Shown: positions 47,325-56,927 of the stretch, piece by piece
Layout: the number at the start of each line of letters is the position of its first letter
How positions within the stretch are numbered: position 1 is the first letter of the stretch
Assembly (NCBI RefSeq): GCF_022900255.1
Contig: NZ_JALIRM010000003.1
Span: 85,894 to 149,893 of the forward strand
DNA length: 64,000 bases
Direction: 5' to 3'
Source of the DNA: Lederbergia wuyishanensis
GTDB lineage: Bacteria > Bacillota > Bacilli > Bacillales > Bacillaceae_C
The notes under the pieces: model-generated
What the model saw: only the letters and a program-made list of their open reading frames with translations
Database searches by the model: none
What the model was told of the DNA's origin: nothing
Made by a program: the position numbers and the translations under genes

Positions 47325-47352
47325 AAAGGGAGGAGGAATTCCTCCTCCTTTT
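47325..47352 (+). terminator. Terminator of the araBDA-abf operon
   Basis: An uninterrupted palindrome centred between 47338 and 47339 (GGAGGAGGAATTCCTCCTCC core) followed by TTTT. Confidence 0.85.
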
Positions 47353-47433
47353 ATATAACTTCTCCAGTCATATCACTCTCACAACCTATCTCAAAGAAGC
47401 TACAAAATCACATAACATAAAAGGAGATTTACT

Positions 47434-50241
47434 ATGAATAAAAAATCAGTACATAAACTGATGCTTGTTTTCCTTATCCTTTTATTAATCATTCCAAGCA
47501 GTGTAATGGGAGAGGAAACGAAAACCAACCAAATCGAAGGTGAAGATCCAGTGTTTAACAATGTATCAGTTCATGATCCTTCTATCATCAAAGAAGGCGA
47601 TATGTACTATGTGTTCGGAACCCATATTGAGGCTGCAAAGTCAAAAGATTTAATGAGTTGGACTCGTTTTACGAATGGGTATAGAACTCCGGGCAACGCA
47701 CTTTATGGAGATCTATCAGCTAATCTCGCTGAATCATTTAAATGGGCAGGTGAAAATGATTCTGATAGTAAAGGCGGTTTTGCGGTTTGGGCACCTGAGA
47801 TCTTTTGGAATGAGCATTATATCAATAAAGATGGAACAAAAGGTACTTATATGATGTATTACAGCACTTCTTCCACGTATATCCGTTCCGCCATTGGGTA
47901 CGCCGTTTCCAAAAATATTGAGGGACCATATACGTATGTTGATACGATTGTGTATTCTGGTTTTACTAGAGATGAGGCGTATGATGCGAATAGTGTCATT
48001 AATAAAAAATGGGATAATACGAATATTAAAGATTTGATTGCTGATGGCACGCTTACAGGCACAAGATCGGGTTGGTTTAATAGTAATGGCTCGTATAATA
48101 ATGGAACGTTCCCGAATGCAATCGATGCGAATCTTTTTTACGACGAGAGTGGAAAACTATGGATGACCTATGGCTCATGGTCTGGAGGGATTTTTATCCT
48201 TGAGATTGATAAGGCAACAGGTAGAGCCATTTACCCTGGTCAAGACGGAACAACGGCTGATGGAAGATTGATTGATCGCTATTTCGGAACGAAAATATCT
48301 GGTGGCTTCGGTAAGTCAGGTGAAGGACCATATGTCGTGTATGATCAAAAAATGAAATACTATTATTTGTACGTCACTACCGGATGGCTTGCCTCAGATG
48401 GTGAGTATAATATGAGGGTGTTTAGATCGAAGAACCCAACAGGTCCGTATGTAGATGCAATAGGACAAAACGCTGTTTTACCAGGAAATGTCGACCACTC
48501 TCCTTATGGCAATAAAATAATGGGCCACTTTTTGTTTGAGAGAAATGTAGGGGATCCTGGTACTGGCATTGGTTATGGATATTTATCGCCTGGACATAAT
48601 TCTGTCTTTTATGACGAGAAAATCGGAAAACAATTTTTAGTATTCCATACACGATTCCCGCAACGAGGGGAAACACACGAGGTCCGAGTACACCAATTAT
48701 TTATTAATGAGGATGGCTGGCCAGTTGCTGCACCTTACCGTTATACAGGTGAAAAACTTGAAAAGGTGAATAGAGAAGAGATTATCGGAGATTATCAATT
48801 TATTAATCACGGAAAAGATATTTCCCAAAATCTCAAAAAAGCCATTACAATCACATTAAATAACGACGGCACAATTTCAGGAGTAAATGGTTCCTGGGAA
48901 CTGTCAGATGATTATAATGCAACGATCAATATTGATGGGAAAACATATAATGGAGTATTTTTGCGTCAATGGAACTCTGTTGCTGGAAAAGTCGGTTTAA
49001 CCTTTACAGCATTATCGAACGAAGGAATGTCAATTTGGGGAATTAAAACAATTGAGCGAACAGATGAAGAAATCGTGGAAATTGTTAAAAACCAATTAGA
49101 TTTAGGAGATACAAACGCTGTTATTTCTAACCTAGAATTGCCTACAGAGGGTGCACGAGGCACAGAAATTTCATGGCATTCCTCCAACCCTGAAATCATA
49201 TCGGAACAAGGAATTGTAAATCGACCTGCTGTTGGGGAGGAGAATGCAACTGTCACATTAACGGCTACTGTTACAAAAGGTGGGGCAACAGCTACAAAAA
49301 CATTTACGGTTATTGTTCTTGCTGAAAAGCTGCCGATGCTAGTTGCTCATTATACATTTGAACATGACTTATCTGATCGTACTAAAAACGTGGGAGCAGG
49401 AATGCCTACTGGAGATCGAATTGATAAAAAAGGAGGAAAAATATCGTATGGAACTGGGATTTCCGGACAAGCTGCCATTTTTGACGGAGCTTCTGGAATT
49501 AGACTGCCAAACGGATTGATCTCAAGTAATCAATATTCCGTATCTCTTTGGCTGAACCCAGAACAACTTACTGACTTTACGACAACTTTCTTCGGTGCTA
49601 GAACGACCGATAGCTGGGTGAGTATTGTACCTAAAGGGCCAGTTCGTGCTGAGACGATGGTCTGGTCAGGATCGGCTTGGTATGATGCAGTTACTGGAAT
49701 GCAGATACCAAAGAATCAGTGGTCTAATATCACGTTCACGGTAGATGAAGGAAAAATAAATGTATATGTAAATGGTATAAAGAAGTTTTCAGGAGTCGGC
49801 TTCCCGAATGTGTTTACGACTACAAATGCCACTTTCGGATTAGGAGTTAATTATTGGGATCTTCCATATAAAGGACTTATGGACGAACTGCTTATTTACG
49901 ACGGCCTCGTTTTATCAGAAGAGGAAATTCAAACGTATTATGGTGACGGCGATATCCCAAGGGTGGAAGAAATGATTCATAAGCTTATCCAACATTTTGT
50001 TGTGAATCCAGAGATTCGTGAGTCATTATTTGCCCAGTTGGATAACGCAAAGAGGGACTTTGAAAAAATGGAACAATTCCATAATGCAGGAAATGAAGTA
50101 AAAGCGAAGCATTTTGAAGATAATGGTAATAAAAAATTGGAGCAAGTGATCAAACGAGTTGAACAGTCATCGGGCAAACACATAGACGAAAAGTATGCGA
50201 AGCAGTTAATTAGTTATATAGAATATTCTCAGAAAAATTGA
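47434..50241 (+). CDS. Secreted multidomain endo-1,5-alpha-L-arabinanase (GH43)
   Basis: Extracellular arabinan-degrading enzyme, 935 aa. Signal peptide to about residue 27. The GH43 propeller (about 35-440) has VHDPSII (base Asp), AIDANLFYD (second Asp) and GEGPYVV (catalytic Glu), and resembles B. subtilis AbnB in length and motifs, followed by the usual beta-barrel extension (450-545). Then come an Ig-like module (about 548-635, ISWHSSNPEIIS ... GVIxRP-like), a laminin-G/concanavalin-like binding module (about 640-835) and a helical C-terminal FIMAH-type module (about 845-935). AAAGGAG precedes the ATG. No AraR box was seen in its short promoter region, and it is flanked by terminators, so it is a single-gene unit. 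Confidence 0.9.
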   Translation: MNKKSVHKLMLVFLILLLIIPSSVMGEETKTNQIEGEDPVFNNVSVHDPSIIKEGDMYYVFGTHIEAAKSKDLMSWTRFTNGYRTPGNALYGDLSANLAESFKWAGENDSDSKGGFAVWAPEIFWNEHYINKDGTKGTYMMYYSTSSTYIRSAIGYAVSKNIEGPYTYVDTIVYSGFTRDEAYDANSVINKKWDNTNIKDLIADGTLTGTRSGWFNSNGSYNNGTFPNAIDANLFYDESGKLWMTYGSWSGGIFILEIDKATGRAIYPGQDGTTADGRLIDRYFGTKISGGFGKSGEGPYVVYDQKMKYYYLYVTTGWLASDGEYNMRVFRSKNPTGPYVDAIGQNAVLPGNVDHSPYGNKIMGHFLFERNVGDPGTGIGYGYLSPGHNSVFYDEKIGKQFLVFHTRFPQRGETHEVRVHQLFINEDGWPVAAPYRYTGEKLEKVNREEIIGDYQFINHGKDISQNLKKAITITLNNDGTISGVNGSWELSDDYNATINIDGKTYNGVFLRQWNSVAGKVGLTFTALSNEGMSIWGIKTIERTDEEIVEIVKNQLDLGDTNAVISNLELPTEGARGTEISWHSSNPEIISEQGIVNRPAVGEENATVTLTATVTKGGATATKTFTVIVLAEKLPMLVAHYTFEHDLSDRTKNVGAGMPTGDRIDKKGGKISYGTGISGQAAIFDGASGIRLPNGLISSNQYSVSLWLNPEQLTDFTTTFFGARTTDSWVSIVPKGPVRAETMVWSGSAWYDAVTGMQIPKNQWSNITFTVDEGKINVYVNGIKKFSGVGFPNVFTTTNATFGLGVNYWDLPYKGLMDELLIYDGLVLSEEEIQTYYGDGDIPRVEEMIHKLIQHFVVNPEIRESLFAQLDNAKRDFEKMEQFHNAGNEVKAKHFEDNGNKKLEQVIKRVEQSSGKHIDEKYAKQLISYIEYSQKN

Positions 50242-50264
50242 TAATCAGACTGAATCCTATTAAA

Positions 50265-50298
50265 AACACTTCACTAGTTACGGTGGAGTGTTTTTTTT
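50265..50298 (+). terminator. Terminator after the endo-arabinanase
   Basis: AACACTTCAC pairs with GTGGAGTGTT (one G-U) around an 8-base loop, followed by a long T run. Confidence 0.9.
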
Positions 50299-50442
50299 GT
50301 CTTGTGAATAGGAGGTAATTTTGTTCGTTTTAAAATATAGGAAGAAACGAATAGGCCCTAATGAGTATTTTTATAATTCTGAAATTTTTATGTCATTACG
50401 TGTATACAATTACTATACAAATATTTTGAAAGGAGGACAGCC

Positions 50443-50523
50443 TTGAATAAATTGATTTTGAAAGCGTTTTACCTAGTTATCCTCTTATTTGTAAGAAAAA
50501 ACGTAAGTAGGGGGGCGATTTGA
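50443..50523 (+). CDS. Candidate 26-residue leader peptide upstream of the oligosaccharide importer
   Basis: TTG 50443 follows a perfect AAAGGAGG by a normal distance and opens 26 codons to a TGA at 50521-50523. The peptide is basic at both ends with a hydrophobic middle (LILKAFYLVILLFV). Its stop overlaps the TTG start of the next gene, so the two would be translationally coupled. It could be a leader, a small membrane protein or a chance frame. An inverted repeat GTATA-N7-TATAC lies upstream at 50402-50418. Confidence 0.45.
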   Translation: MNKLILKAFYLVILLFVRKNVSRGAI

Positions 50524-52403
50524 AGATGCGAAGGAGAAAACCATTAATCTACCTATTTGCAAGTCTTTTACTTATCGGATTGTTTTTAAGTGGCTGCCAA
50601 TCTGGAAAAGATGGAAAGCGAGAAACCGTATGGAGGCAAAGTGGTGGTTGGCCAAAGCCGCCTTTGTTTCAAGGGAATAACTTTGCCAATGGGGGCGTAG
50701 GGGCTGCTTATCCATTTGTATTTGAAGGATTATTTCAAAATGTAAGATTTACAGATAAACAGTATTTTAGGCTTGCAGAATCCCTCGAGCACCAAGGAAA
50801 TAAAACGATTGTAAAAATCAAACCTGGTGTGAAATGGCAAGATGGGGAGCCTTTTACAAGCAAGGATGTATGGGCTTATTACACATTGAATAATGGGGCT
50901 GAAGTGACAAAATATTTAGAGAGTGTTGAAGCAGTTGATGAGCTGACAATTGTATTCAATTGGCGTAATCCATCACCTGCTGAGCATATGAAGCAATTGT
51001 TCATTGGTCAGGATGGGCACGGAACAATTCCTTATCATCTTTATCACAAGTATGTCGATAAGGCTGCCGAACTTCTAAAAAAGGCCAAGCCCTTTACAGA
51101 GCCAAACAAGGAAGGTCCGTTTGGATTAGAAATTAAGGATGAAATTCGTGAGGCAATGGATGAGAACTGGCGCGACTTTTTAAAAGCGGGACCAAATTTC
51201 CCGGTCGGTACAGGTCCTTTTATGGTTAAAAAAGTAACGTCTTCCGATATGTTATTGGAAAAAAATCCAAACTACTGGAACGTCGAGAATATTCATTTCG
51301 ATAAAATAACAATTAAAAACCCTGGTCCAGATCCTTCCGCTGGATTTGCCCTTGTCAGATCAGGAAATGTGGATTGGTTTGATGGGACTCCTCCACGTGA
51401 CATCATTGAATCTATATTAAAGCTGAATAAAGACATTGCCCATTACAAAATGCTTGATCCGGCATCTGTCGGAATGGTGTTTAACCTAGATCGTCCGCCA
51501 TTTGATAATAAAGATTTCAGAAAAGCGATTGTATACGCCTTAGATCGGAAAAAAATCCGTGAAATAGGAAATTATTACGGTCAAGAATCGGACGTCTCGA
51601 TGGCAGGGATGCCGCAATCTGAATTTGATAACTGGATTACTCCTGAAATTCGAAATCAAATGGAAAAGTTTACGTATAATCCTGAAAAAGCCGCAGAAAT
51701 ATTAACGAATTTAGGTTGGACAAAAGGATCAAATGGAGTTTGGCGTGATCCTGAAGGTAAGGTTCATGAATTCATTATCGGTGTAAATGGCGGCTGGCAA
51801 AACGGCCCAATTCCGGGGCAAGTAGCGGCCGAGCAATTAACGGAATTTGGCTTGCCAACTAAGCTGATTGCCGTTGACGGGACGGTCTATTTTGATAATG
51901 CAGCAAAAGATAAAGGAAAATACGATATGTCAATGGACTGGGTAGATGTCTCTTGGGGCTTCATGTTTCCGTGGAATTCTATGCGTAATTATTATTGGTG
52001 GGGACTAGGACAAATGGGTCATTTACCGAGGTATGAATCCGGGGAAAAACAAAATCGATTAAATTTACATCTTCCGGGTCCTGATGGAAAAGTCATCGAC
52101 ATTGATCAGATGCTTAGAGATATCCCATATATGAATTCAGTTGAAGAGCAGAAAGAGGCTTTGTCAAAGCTGGCGTGGATTACAAATGAAAATGCAATGG
52201 GTATGGTACTCTTCCAAAATGTAACAGGTGCTTGGGCTAATTTAAAAACGGTAAAGGGATGGCCTCGTGCAGATGAAATTGAAAAATATGATCGCGATAT
52301 GCCAGTCACAACTGTCCGAGAGGACTTACAAGAAGTCGCCGACCTGAACCAAGGTTTTTCAGGAATAACGCCATTTGTAGAAGGACGATATGCTCCTAGA
52401 TAA
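50520..52403 (+). CDS. Family 5 (Opp/Dpp-type) substrate-binding lipoprotein
   Basis: Extracellular binding protein of 627 aa. A basic start (RRRK), a hydrophobic segment and lipobox FLSGC mark a lipoprotein. The family 5 fold is shown by VKWQDGEPFTSKDVWAYY, GTGPFMVKK, LLEKNPNYWN and FDNKDFRKAIVYALDRKKI. Such proteins bind peptides or, in several bacteria, oligosaccharides; the surroundings favour a glycan. AGGGGGG gives five-base spacing to TTG 50520, with ATG 50526 as alternative. The four following genes complete the importer. Confidence 0.9.
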   Translation: MKMRRRKPLIYLFASLLLIGLFLSGCQSGKDGKRETVWRQSGGWPKPPLFQGNNFANGGVGAAYPFVFEGLFQNVRFTDKQYFRLAESLEHQGNKTIVKIKPGVKWQDGEPFTSKDVWAYYTLNNGAEVTKYLESVEAVDELTIVFNWRNPSPAEHMKQLFIGQDGHGTIPYHLYHKYVDKAAELLKKAKPFTEPNKEGPFGLEIKDEIREAMDENWRDFLKAGPNFPVGTGPFMVKKVTSSDMLLEKNPNYWNVENIHFDKITIKNPGPDPSAGFALVRSGNVDWFDGTPPRDIIESILKLNKDIAHYKMLDPASVGMVFNLDRPPFDNKDFRKAIVYALDRKKIREIGNYYGQESDVSMAGMPQSEFDNWITPEIRNQMEKFTYNPEKAAEILTNLGWTKGSNGVWRDPEGKVHEFIIGVNGGWQNGPIPGQVAAEQLTEFGLPTKLIAVDGTVYFDNAAKDKGKYDMSMDWVDVSWGFMFPWNSMRNYYWWGLGQMGHLPRYESGEKQNRLNLHLPGPDGKVIDIDQMLRDIPYMNSVEEQKEALSKLAWITNENAMGMVLFQNVTGAWANLKTVKGWPRADEIEKYDRDMPVTTVREDLQEVADLNQGFSGITPFVEGRYAPR

Positions 52404-52460
52404 TAGAAAATCGGAAGTGATAAAAGCCTCGAAGGTGCATTGAATAAGGAGGGATAAAGC

Positions 52461-53459
52461 ATGACCGTAAAGATCGTTTTAAAAAGAGTGGGAACGGCAG
52501 CGATTACGATTGTACTCGCAACGGTATTGACCTTTTTATTACTAAGATTGACACCTGGAAATGCGATTGATCAGTGGGCAAGGGAATATTCGATTCAATA
52601 CAATATATCATTGACCGATGCGTATGAGCGAATTGCTAGAATGATAAATTATAATCCGCTTGAACCGATCTACCGACAATTTGTTCGTTACGTTTCTGGT
52701 CTTGCTCACGGGAATCTCGGCTACTCGATGGTCAATCAGGGACTGTCGGTAAACGAAATTATTGCGAAAGCTTTGCCTTGGACCCTATTTGTGTCAAGTG
52801 TTTCGCTGCTTATTAGCTTTGTCGTTGGAATTTTTTTAGGGGTAAAAATGGCGTGGAAGCGAAATTCTATCTTGGAGCCGATTGTTTCGTTGTACTCAGT
52901 TGTCACAAACGCTGTTCCTGATTTTATTTTCGCCATTATTTTGCTGATTATTTTCGCTTATGGATTAGGATGGTTTCCGATTAATGGAGCGTATGATTTC
53001 TATCTTACTCCCGGATTCAACCTTCCGTTTCTTTTAAGTGTTGTGTATTATGCCTCATTGCCAATTTTAACGTATGTCATCACCTTAATTGGCGGTTGGG
53101 CCTTAATGATGAAGGGGAGTGCAATTGGAGTTTTAGGTGAGGATTATGTGGAAGCAGCAAGAGCGAGGGGAATTTCCGAGTCAAGAATTATGGATCGATA
53201 TGTAAAAAAGAATGCGATTATCCCACTCGTTACGCAACTAGCAGTAGCTTTAGGTGCAATGCTTGGAGGTGCCATCCTCATTGAAAATTTATTCCAATAC
53301 CCAGGGATTGGCTACTATATGGCAGAAGCGACAAAGCAACGTGATTATACGGTTATGCAAGGAATCCTATTATTCATCGCGATTACAATGGTCGTTGCCA
53401 ATTTAATATCTGACTTAATTTACTCCAAATTAGATCCGCGGATTAAGGTAGAGGAGTGA
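52461..53459 (+). CDS. Opp/Dpp-type ABC permease (DppB-like)
   Basis: First permease, 332 aa, six membrane segments with the DppB-type opening FLLLRLTPGNAID and EAA loop EDYVEAARARGISESRIMDRYVKKNAI. AAGGAGGG precedes the ATG. The end overlaps the frame of the next gene's ribosome site. Confidence 0.9.
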   Translation: MTVKIVLKRVGTAAITIVLATVLTFLLLRLTPGNAIDQWAREYSIQYNISLTDAYERIARMINYNPLEPIYRQFVRYVSGLAHGNLGYSMVNQGLSVNEIIAKALPWTLFVSSVSLLISFVVGIFLGVKMAWKRNSILEPIVSLYSVVTNAVPDFIFAIILLIIFAYGLGWFPINGAYDFYLTPGFNLPFLLSVVYYASLPILTYVITLIGGWALMMKGSAIGVLGEDYVEAARARGISESRIMDRYVKKNAIIPLVTQLAVALGAMLGGAILIENLFQYPGIGYYMAEATKQRDYTVMQGILLFIAITMVVANLISDLIYSKLDPRIKVEE

Positions 53460-53464
53460 TGATC

Positions 53465-54322
53465 ATGCAGAGAACTGTTGATTTTTTCAAAATCATATGT
53501 GGTAATAGACGATCATTAGTTGGGTTGATTATTCTCATCTTTTTCTTCTTAATGGCTACCGTCGGACCGTTCATTTTCAAGCTTGATATGGGCGTGGATT
53601 ACGAAAATCGTTATTCAGGACCTACTTGGGATCATTGGCTAGGTACCGATTACGGTGGGAGGGACACATGGACACAGCTAGTTCATGGCTCGAAGGAAGT
53701 TATTACAATTGGGTTTCTTACCGCAGTGATTACAATGATTTTTGGATCCTTACTAGGAATGATTTCAGGGTTGATTGGCGGGAAAGTAGATACTGGCATC
53801 ATGCTTATAACAAACTTATTTTTAACAATCCCATCATTCCCGATTTTTATCATGCTGGCAGCCATCCTTTCAATAAGAGATCCAATCAGTTTTGCTCTAG
53901 TATTAAGTGCTTGGAGTTGGCCAGGATTGACCCGTGCTGTTCGTTCCCAAGTCATTTCCTTAAAAGAAAGGGACTTTATCGTCATCTGCAGGGTGATGAA
54001 TTTAAGTTTGCCTCATATTGTCTTTAAAGAATTGATGCCCAATATCGTCTCCTATCTTGCCATTAACTTTGTATTAATTATGCGTGGAGCGATTGTAGGA
54101 AGTGTTGGATTGATGATGCTCGGATTGGCTCCATACTCTCCAACCAACTGGGGGCAAATGCTCTCATTAGCTATATCTCAAACTGGTGGAATATTTAATC
54201 CTAATGGATATATTTATGTTCTCTCACCGATTGTTTGTCTAGCCCTTTTCCAATTAGGAGCCATCTTCTTCGCGAATGGATTAGATGAAGCGTTAAATCC
54301 TAGGTTGAGGGGGAATGCATGA
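53465..54322 (+). CDS. Opp/Dpp-type ABC permease (DppC-like)
   Basis: Second permease, 285 aa. The start ATG 53465 has GAGGAG eight bases upstream; GTG 53456 and ATG 53459 are too close to it. The DppC signature YSGPTWDHWLGTDYGGRDTWTQLVHG and an EAA-like loop (KERDFIVICRVMNLSLPHIVFKELMP) are present. It overlaps the ATPase gene by an ATGA-type junction. Confidence 0.9.
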   Translation: MQRTVDFFKIICGNRRSLVGLIILIFFFLMATVGPFIFKLDMGVDYENRYSGPTWDHWLGTDYGGRDTWTQLVHGSKEVITIGFLTAVITMIFGSLLGMISGLIGGKVDTGIMLITNLFLTIPSFPIFIMLAAILSIRDPISFALVLSAWSWPGLTRAVRSQVISLKERDFIVICRVMNLSLPHIVFKELMPNIVSYLAINFVLIMRGAIVGSVGLMMLGLAPYSPTNWGQMLSLAISQTGGIFNPNGYIYVLSPIVCLALFQLGAIFFANGLDEALNPRLRGNA

Positions 54323-55308
54323 TGGAAGAAAATCTAGTAGAAATTCGTAATCTATCGGTTGAGTTTAAGTTAAAAAGAGGAACCATTCGAGCAGTGGACA
54401 ATGTTTCATTGGATATCCCAAAAGGAAAAGTAACCGCCTTAGTCGGTGAAAGTGGCAGCGGCAAATCAACGCTTGCATCAGCCATATTAAAAATGGTTTC
54501 TTCCCCGGGAGTTATTAGTAATGGGTCGATCAATATGAACGGTGAAAATATTTTAAAGATGAAACAAAGAGCTTTGCAGCAATATCGATGGAGCAACGTA
54601 TCGATGGTTTTTCAAGCCGCCCAAAATTCACTGAATCCAGTTGTCAAAATAAAAGAGCAATTCATCGAAACATATCTGGCACATAAAAAGGCACCTGAAA
54701 AAGAAATTTTAGCAAAAGCAGCCCAATTATTAGAATATGTAAGACTTGAACCGAAACGAGTTTTTGAATCCTATCCGCATGAACTCAGTGGAGGTATGAA
54801 ACAGAGGGTTATGATTGCATTTAGTCTTTTATTAGATCCAGATTTGGTCATTTTGGATGAACCAACAACGGCACTTGATGTCATTACGCAAGATTATATA
54901 TTTGATATATTGTTGAAAATCCATGAAGAATTGGCTATCACGATGTTGCTTTTGTCTCATGACATATCAGTTGTTGCAAAAGTGGCAGATCGAATCGGGG
55001 TTATGTATGCTGGGAAATTAGTAGAGGTTGGAGATATTTTTGAAATCTTTACGAATTCGAAACATCCATATACGGCAGGTTTAATTAAGGCAGCTCCTTC
55101 TTTGTTGGAGGATTTGGAGCATACCGTCCCGATTGGCGGGTCACCTCCAGACCTTCTAAATTTACCTTCAGGTTGCGCGTTTCATCCACGATGTCAATTT
55201 GCAAAAGATATATGCAAGCAGGTTACTCCACCAATGGAAGATGTCGGAGAGAATCATTTAACGGCATGTCATCTTCATCATGCTGTTGAGATGGGAAGTG
55301 TGAACTAA
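54319..55308 (+). CDS. ABC transporter ATPase (DppD-like)
   Basis: ATPase of 329 aa: Walker A GESGSGKST, signature LSGGMKQR, Walker B LVILDEPTTALD and switch His in LLSHDI. The C terminus has the Opp/Dpp extension with Cys residues (GCAFHPRC, CHLHH) that often bind an iron-sulfur cluster. It couples to the DppC-like gene through an overlapping start and stop. Confidence 0.95.
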   Translation: MMEENLVEIRNLSVEFKLKRGTIRAVDNVSLDIPKGKVTALVGESGSGKSTLASAILKMVSSPGVISNGSINMNGENILKMKQRALQQYRWSNVSMVFQAAQNSLNPVVKIKEQFIETYLAHKKAPEKEILAKAAQLLEYVRLEPKRVFESYPHELSGGMKQRVMIAFSLLLDPDLVILDEPTTALDVITQDYIFDILLKIHEELAITMLLLSHDISVVAKVADRIGVMYAGKLVEVGDIFEIFTNSKHPYTAGLIKAAPSLLEDLEHTVPIGGSPPDLLNLPSGCAFHPRCQFAKDICKQVTPPMEDVGENHLTACHLHHAVEMGSVN

Positions 55309-56322
55309 ATGAGCCATTTATTACAGCTTAACGATGTCAGTGTCATATTTGAAGGAAAAACAGATGGAGTTAAACATACGATTCCTGCGATGGTTGATGT
55401 GAATTTAAGTTTTGATTCTGGGGAGATTGTCGCTCTCGTCGGTGAAAGCGGCTGCGGGAAAACGACTTTAGGAAAGGTGTTGACAGGCTTACAAAAACCA
55501 ACTAAAGGAGAACTATTTTATAAAGGTAAAAATGTTTGGTCGATGAATAAAGCGGAATTTGCCGAATATCGCTCTAGTGTTCAGCTAGTTCAACAAGACT
55601 CTTATGCAGCATTAAATCCGGCAAAAACAATTTTTCAATCATTATCAGCCCCCATCTTGCAAAATAAAATTGTAAAGGGAAAAAAGGCTGCACATGAAAA
55701 AGTGTGCGAGTTGTTGAGAACCGTTGAATTAACACCACCAGAACAGTTTTTGGAAAAATATCCGCATCAGCTTAGTGGGGGGCAGAGGCAGCGCGTGTTA
55801 ATGGCAAGAGCGATTTCGCTAAATCCCAAGCTTATCGTAGCAGACGAACCTGTTTCCATGGTTGACGTTTCTCTTAGGCTATCAATCTTAAATCTAATGG
55901 CAAAGTTAAATAAGGAAATGGGAATTGCCTTTGTATACATCACCCACGATTTAGCAACTGCCAGGTATATAGCAAAAAATGGTCGATTGGCAGTCATGTA
56001 TTTAGGTAAAATTGTTGAGCTTGGAAGTGTAAGAAACGTGTTAGCAGCTCCAAGACACCCATATTTACAAGCTTTGCTAACCGCTGTTCCAGTACCAGAT
56101 CCAAAAGTGGCAAAAGGAAAAAGGGAATTGCCATTAAAAAGTTTGGAAATGCCGAGTATTTCCAACCCGCCAAGCGGCTGCGCCTTTAATCCAAGATGCC
56201 CTTATGCAGATGAAACATGCGTTTTGGTACAACCAAAATTAGACTTTCACGGAGACGATTTAGTCGCATGCCACCATGCAGAAAGGATCCCGGAATGGAA
56301 ATTGGTCACTTTAGCAAAATAA
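55309..56322 (+). CDS. ABC transporter ATPase (DppF-like)
   Basis: Second ATPase, 337 aa: Walker A GESGCGKTT, signature LSGGQRQR, Walker B LIVADEPVSMVD (the usual second-position Leu replaced by Val-Ala), switch His in YITHDL, and the C-terminal Cys motif GCAFNPRCPYAD. It starts immediately after the previous stop. Together with the binding protein and permeases this is the only importer in the window with its own ATPases. Confidence 0.95.
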   Translation: MSHLLQLNDVSVIFEGKTDGVKHTIPAMVDVNLSFDSGEIVALVGESGCGKTTLGKVLTGLQKPTKGELFYKGKNVWSMNKAEFAEYRSSVQLVQQDSYAALNPAKTIFQSLSAPILQNKIVKGKKAAHEKVCELLRTVELTPPEQFLEKYPHQLSGGQRQRVLMARAISLNPKLIVADEPVSMVDVSLRLSILNLMAKLNKEMGIAFVYITHDLATARYIAKNGRLAVMYLGKIVELGSVRNVLAAPRHPYLQALLTAVPVPDPKVAKGKRELPLKSLEMPSISNPPSGCAFNPRCPYADETCVLVQPKLDFHGDDLVACHHAERIPEWKLVTLAK

Positions 56323-56486
56323 TATTCAAACTCTCTGTCTTTTTTGCACTATCCAGTTTCATTTTGTTATTTTGGGTTGAATCAGACTCGGCCCAGTACG
56401 TTCTAGTTGTGATGTCACTGTGTCTGAATGTTGTTTTGATATTGATTATTTTAGGGATGAATATCATGGTGCGAAAGAAAGATTAA
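56295..56486 (+). CDS. Small two-helix membrane protein
   Basis: A 63-residue frame starting at ATG 56295 (AAAGGA upstream) inside the end of the DppF-like gene and extending 164 bases past it to a terminator. It encodes two hydrophobic helices (about 10-27 and 36-56) and a basic end (MVRKKD). The position directly before the operon terminator and the clean hydrophobic pattern argue that it is real; I do not recognise a family. Confidence 0.5.
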   Translation: MEIGHFSKIIFKLSVFFALSSFILLFWVESDSAQYVLVVMSLCLNVVLILIILGMNIMVRKKD

Positions 56487-56490
56487 AGGT

Positions 56491-56532
56491 AAACATGCTG
56501 TTTCTCTGGGTGGGGGAACAGCATGTTTTTTT
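56491..56532 (+). terminator. Terminator of the Opp/Dpp-type operon
   Basis: AAACATGCTGTT pairs perfectly with AACAGCATGTTT around a 14-base loop, followed by T residues. Confidence 0.9.
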
Positions 56533-56653
56533 AAAATCAAATGCGGTCGACATGAAGTAAAGGAAACTTATCATTCATTAGCAAAAAACCAAACAGGTGG
56601 GAAATATTTCTGCATGTTTGGCTTATTTAAGTATTACAACATTTAAAAAACGC

Positions 56654-56776
56654 CTACTTATTTTTCTTTCTAGTTGAATCCTTTTTAACTCCAGTTTCCC
56701 TTGTTGTCGTTCCTTGGGCCATCGTTTGTGATGAGCCTAAACCGATTGTGGATGGGTCAGCTTTTCTTTTCGACAC
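56654..56776 (-). CDS. Short basic YuzL-like protein
   Basis: A 40-residue protein on the minus strand. The GTG start (56776-56774) has GGAGGT eight bases upstream. The product begins MSKRKADPSTIGLG, contains Gln-Thr rich middle residues and ends in a Lys-rich tail, resembling the small YuzL-type proteins of Bacillaceae. No signal or membrane segment. The function of the family is not known; some small basic proteins of this sort are spore-associated, but that is only a suggestion here. Confidence 0.6.
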   Translation of the reverse strand: MSKRKADPSTIGLGSSQTMAQGTTTRETGVKKDSTRKKNK

Positions 56777-56899
56777 GTTATTCACCTCCATGTTTAGTAT
56801 TTCTTAAAGTCATTTAGTTATGTAATTTTTATCTATATCCAAGGAACGTAGACTATCAAAAGGTTCAGGTTCAACGACCTTTCGTACAGCTTCTTTCTT

Positions 56900-56927
56900 T
56901 TACTTAACTTAATGTGATGTTAAGTAA
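56900..56927. promoter_or_regulatory. Inverted repeat in the gap before the dehydratase gene
   Basis: TTACTTAAC (56900-56908) and GTTAAGTAA (56919-56927) are perfect 9-bp arms separated by 10 bases, without a T run: a possible operator or transcript hairpin. The remainder of 56777-57169 shows no gene or other clear feature. Confidence 0.4.
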
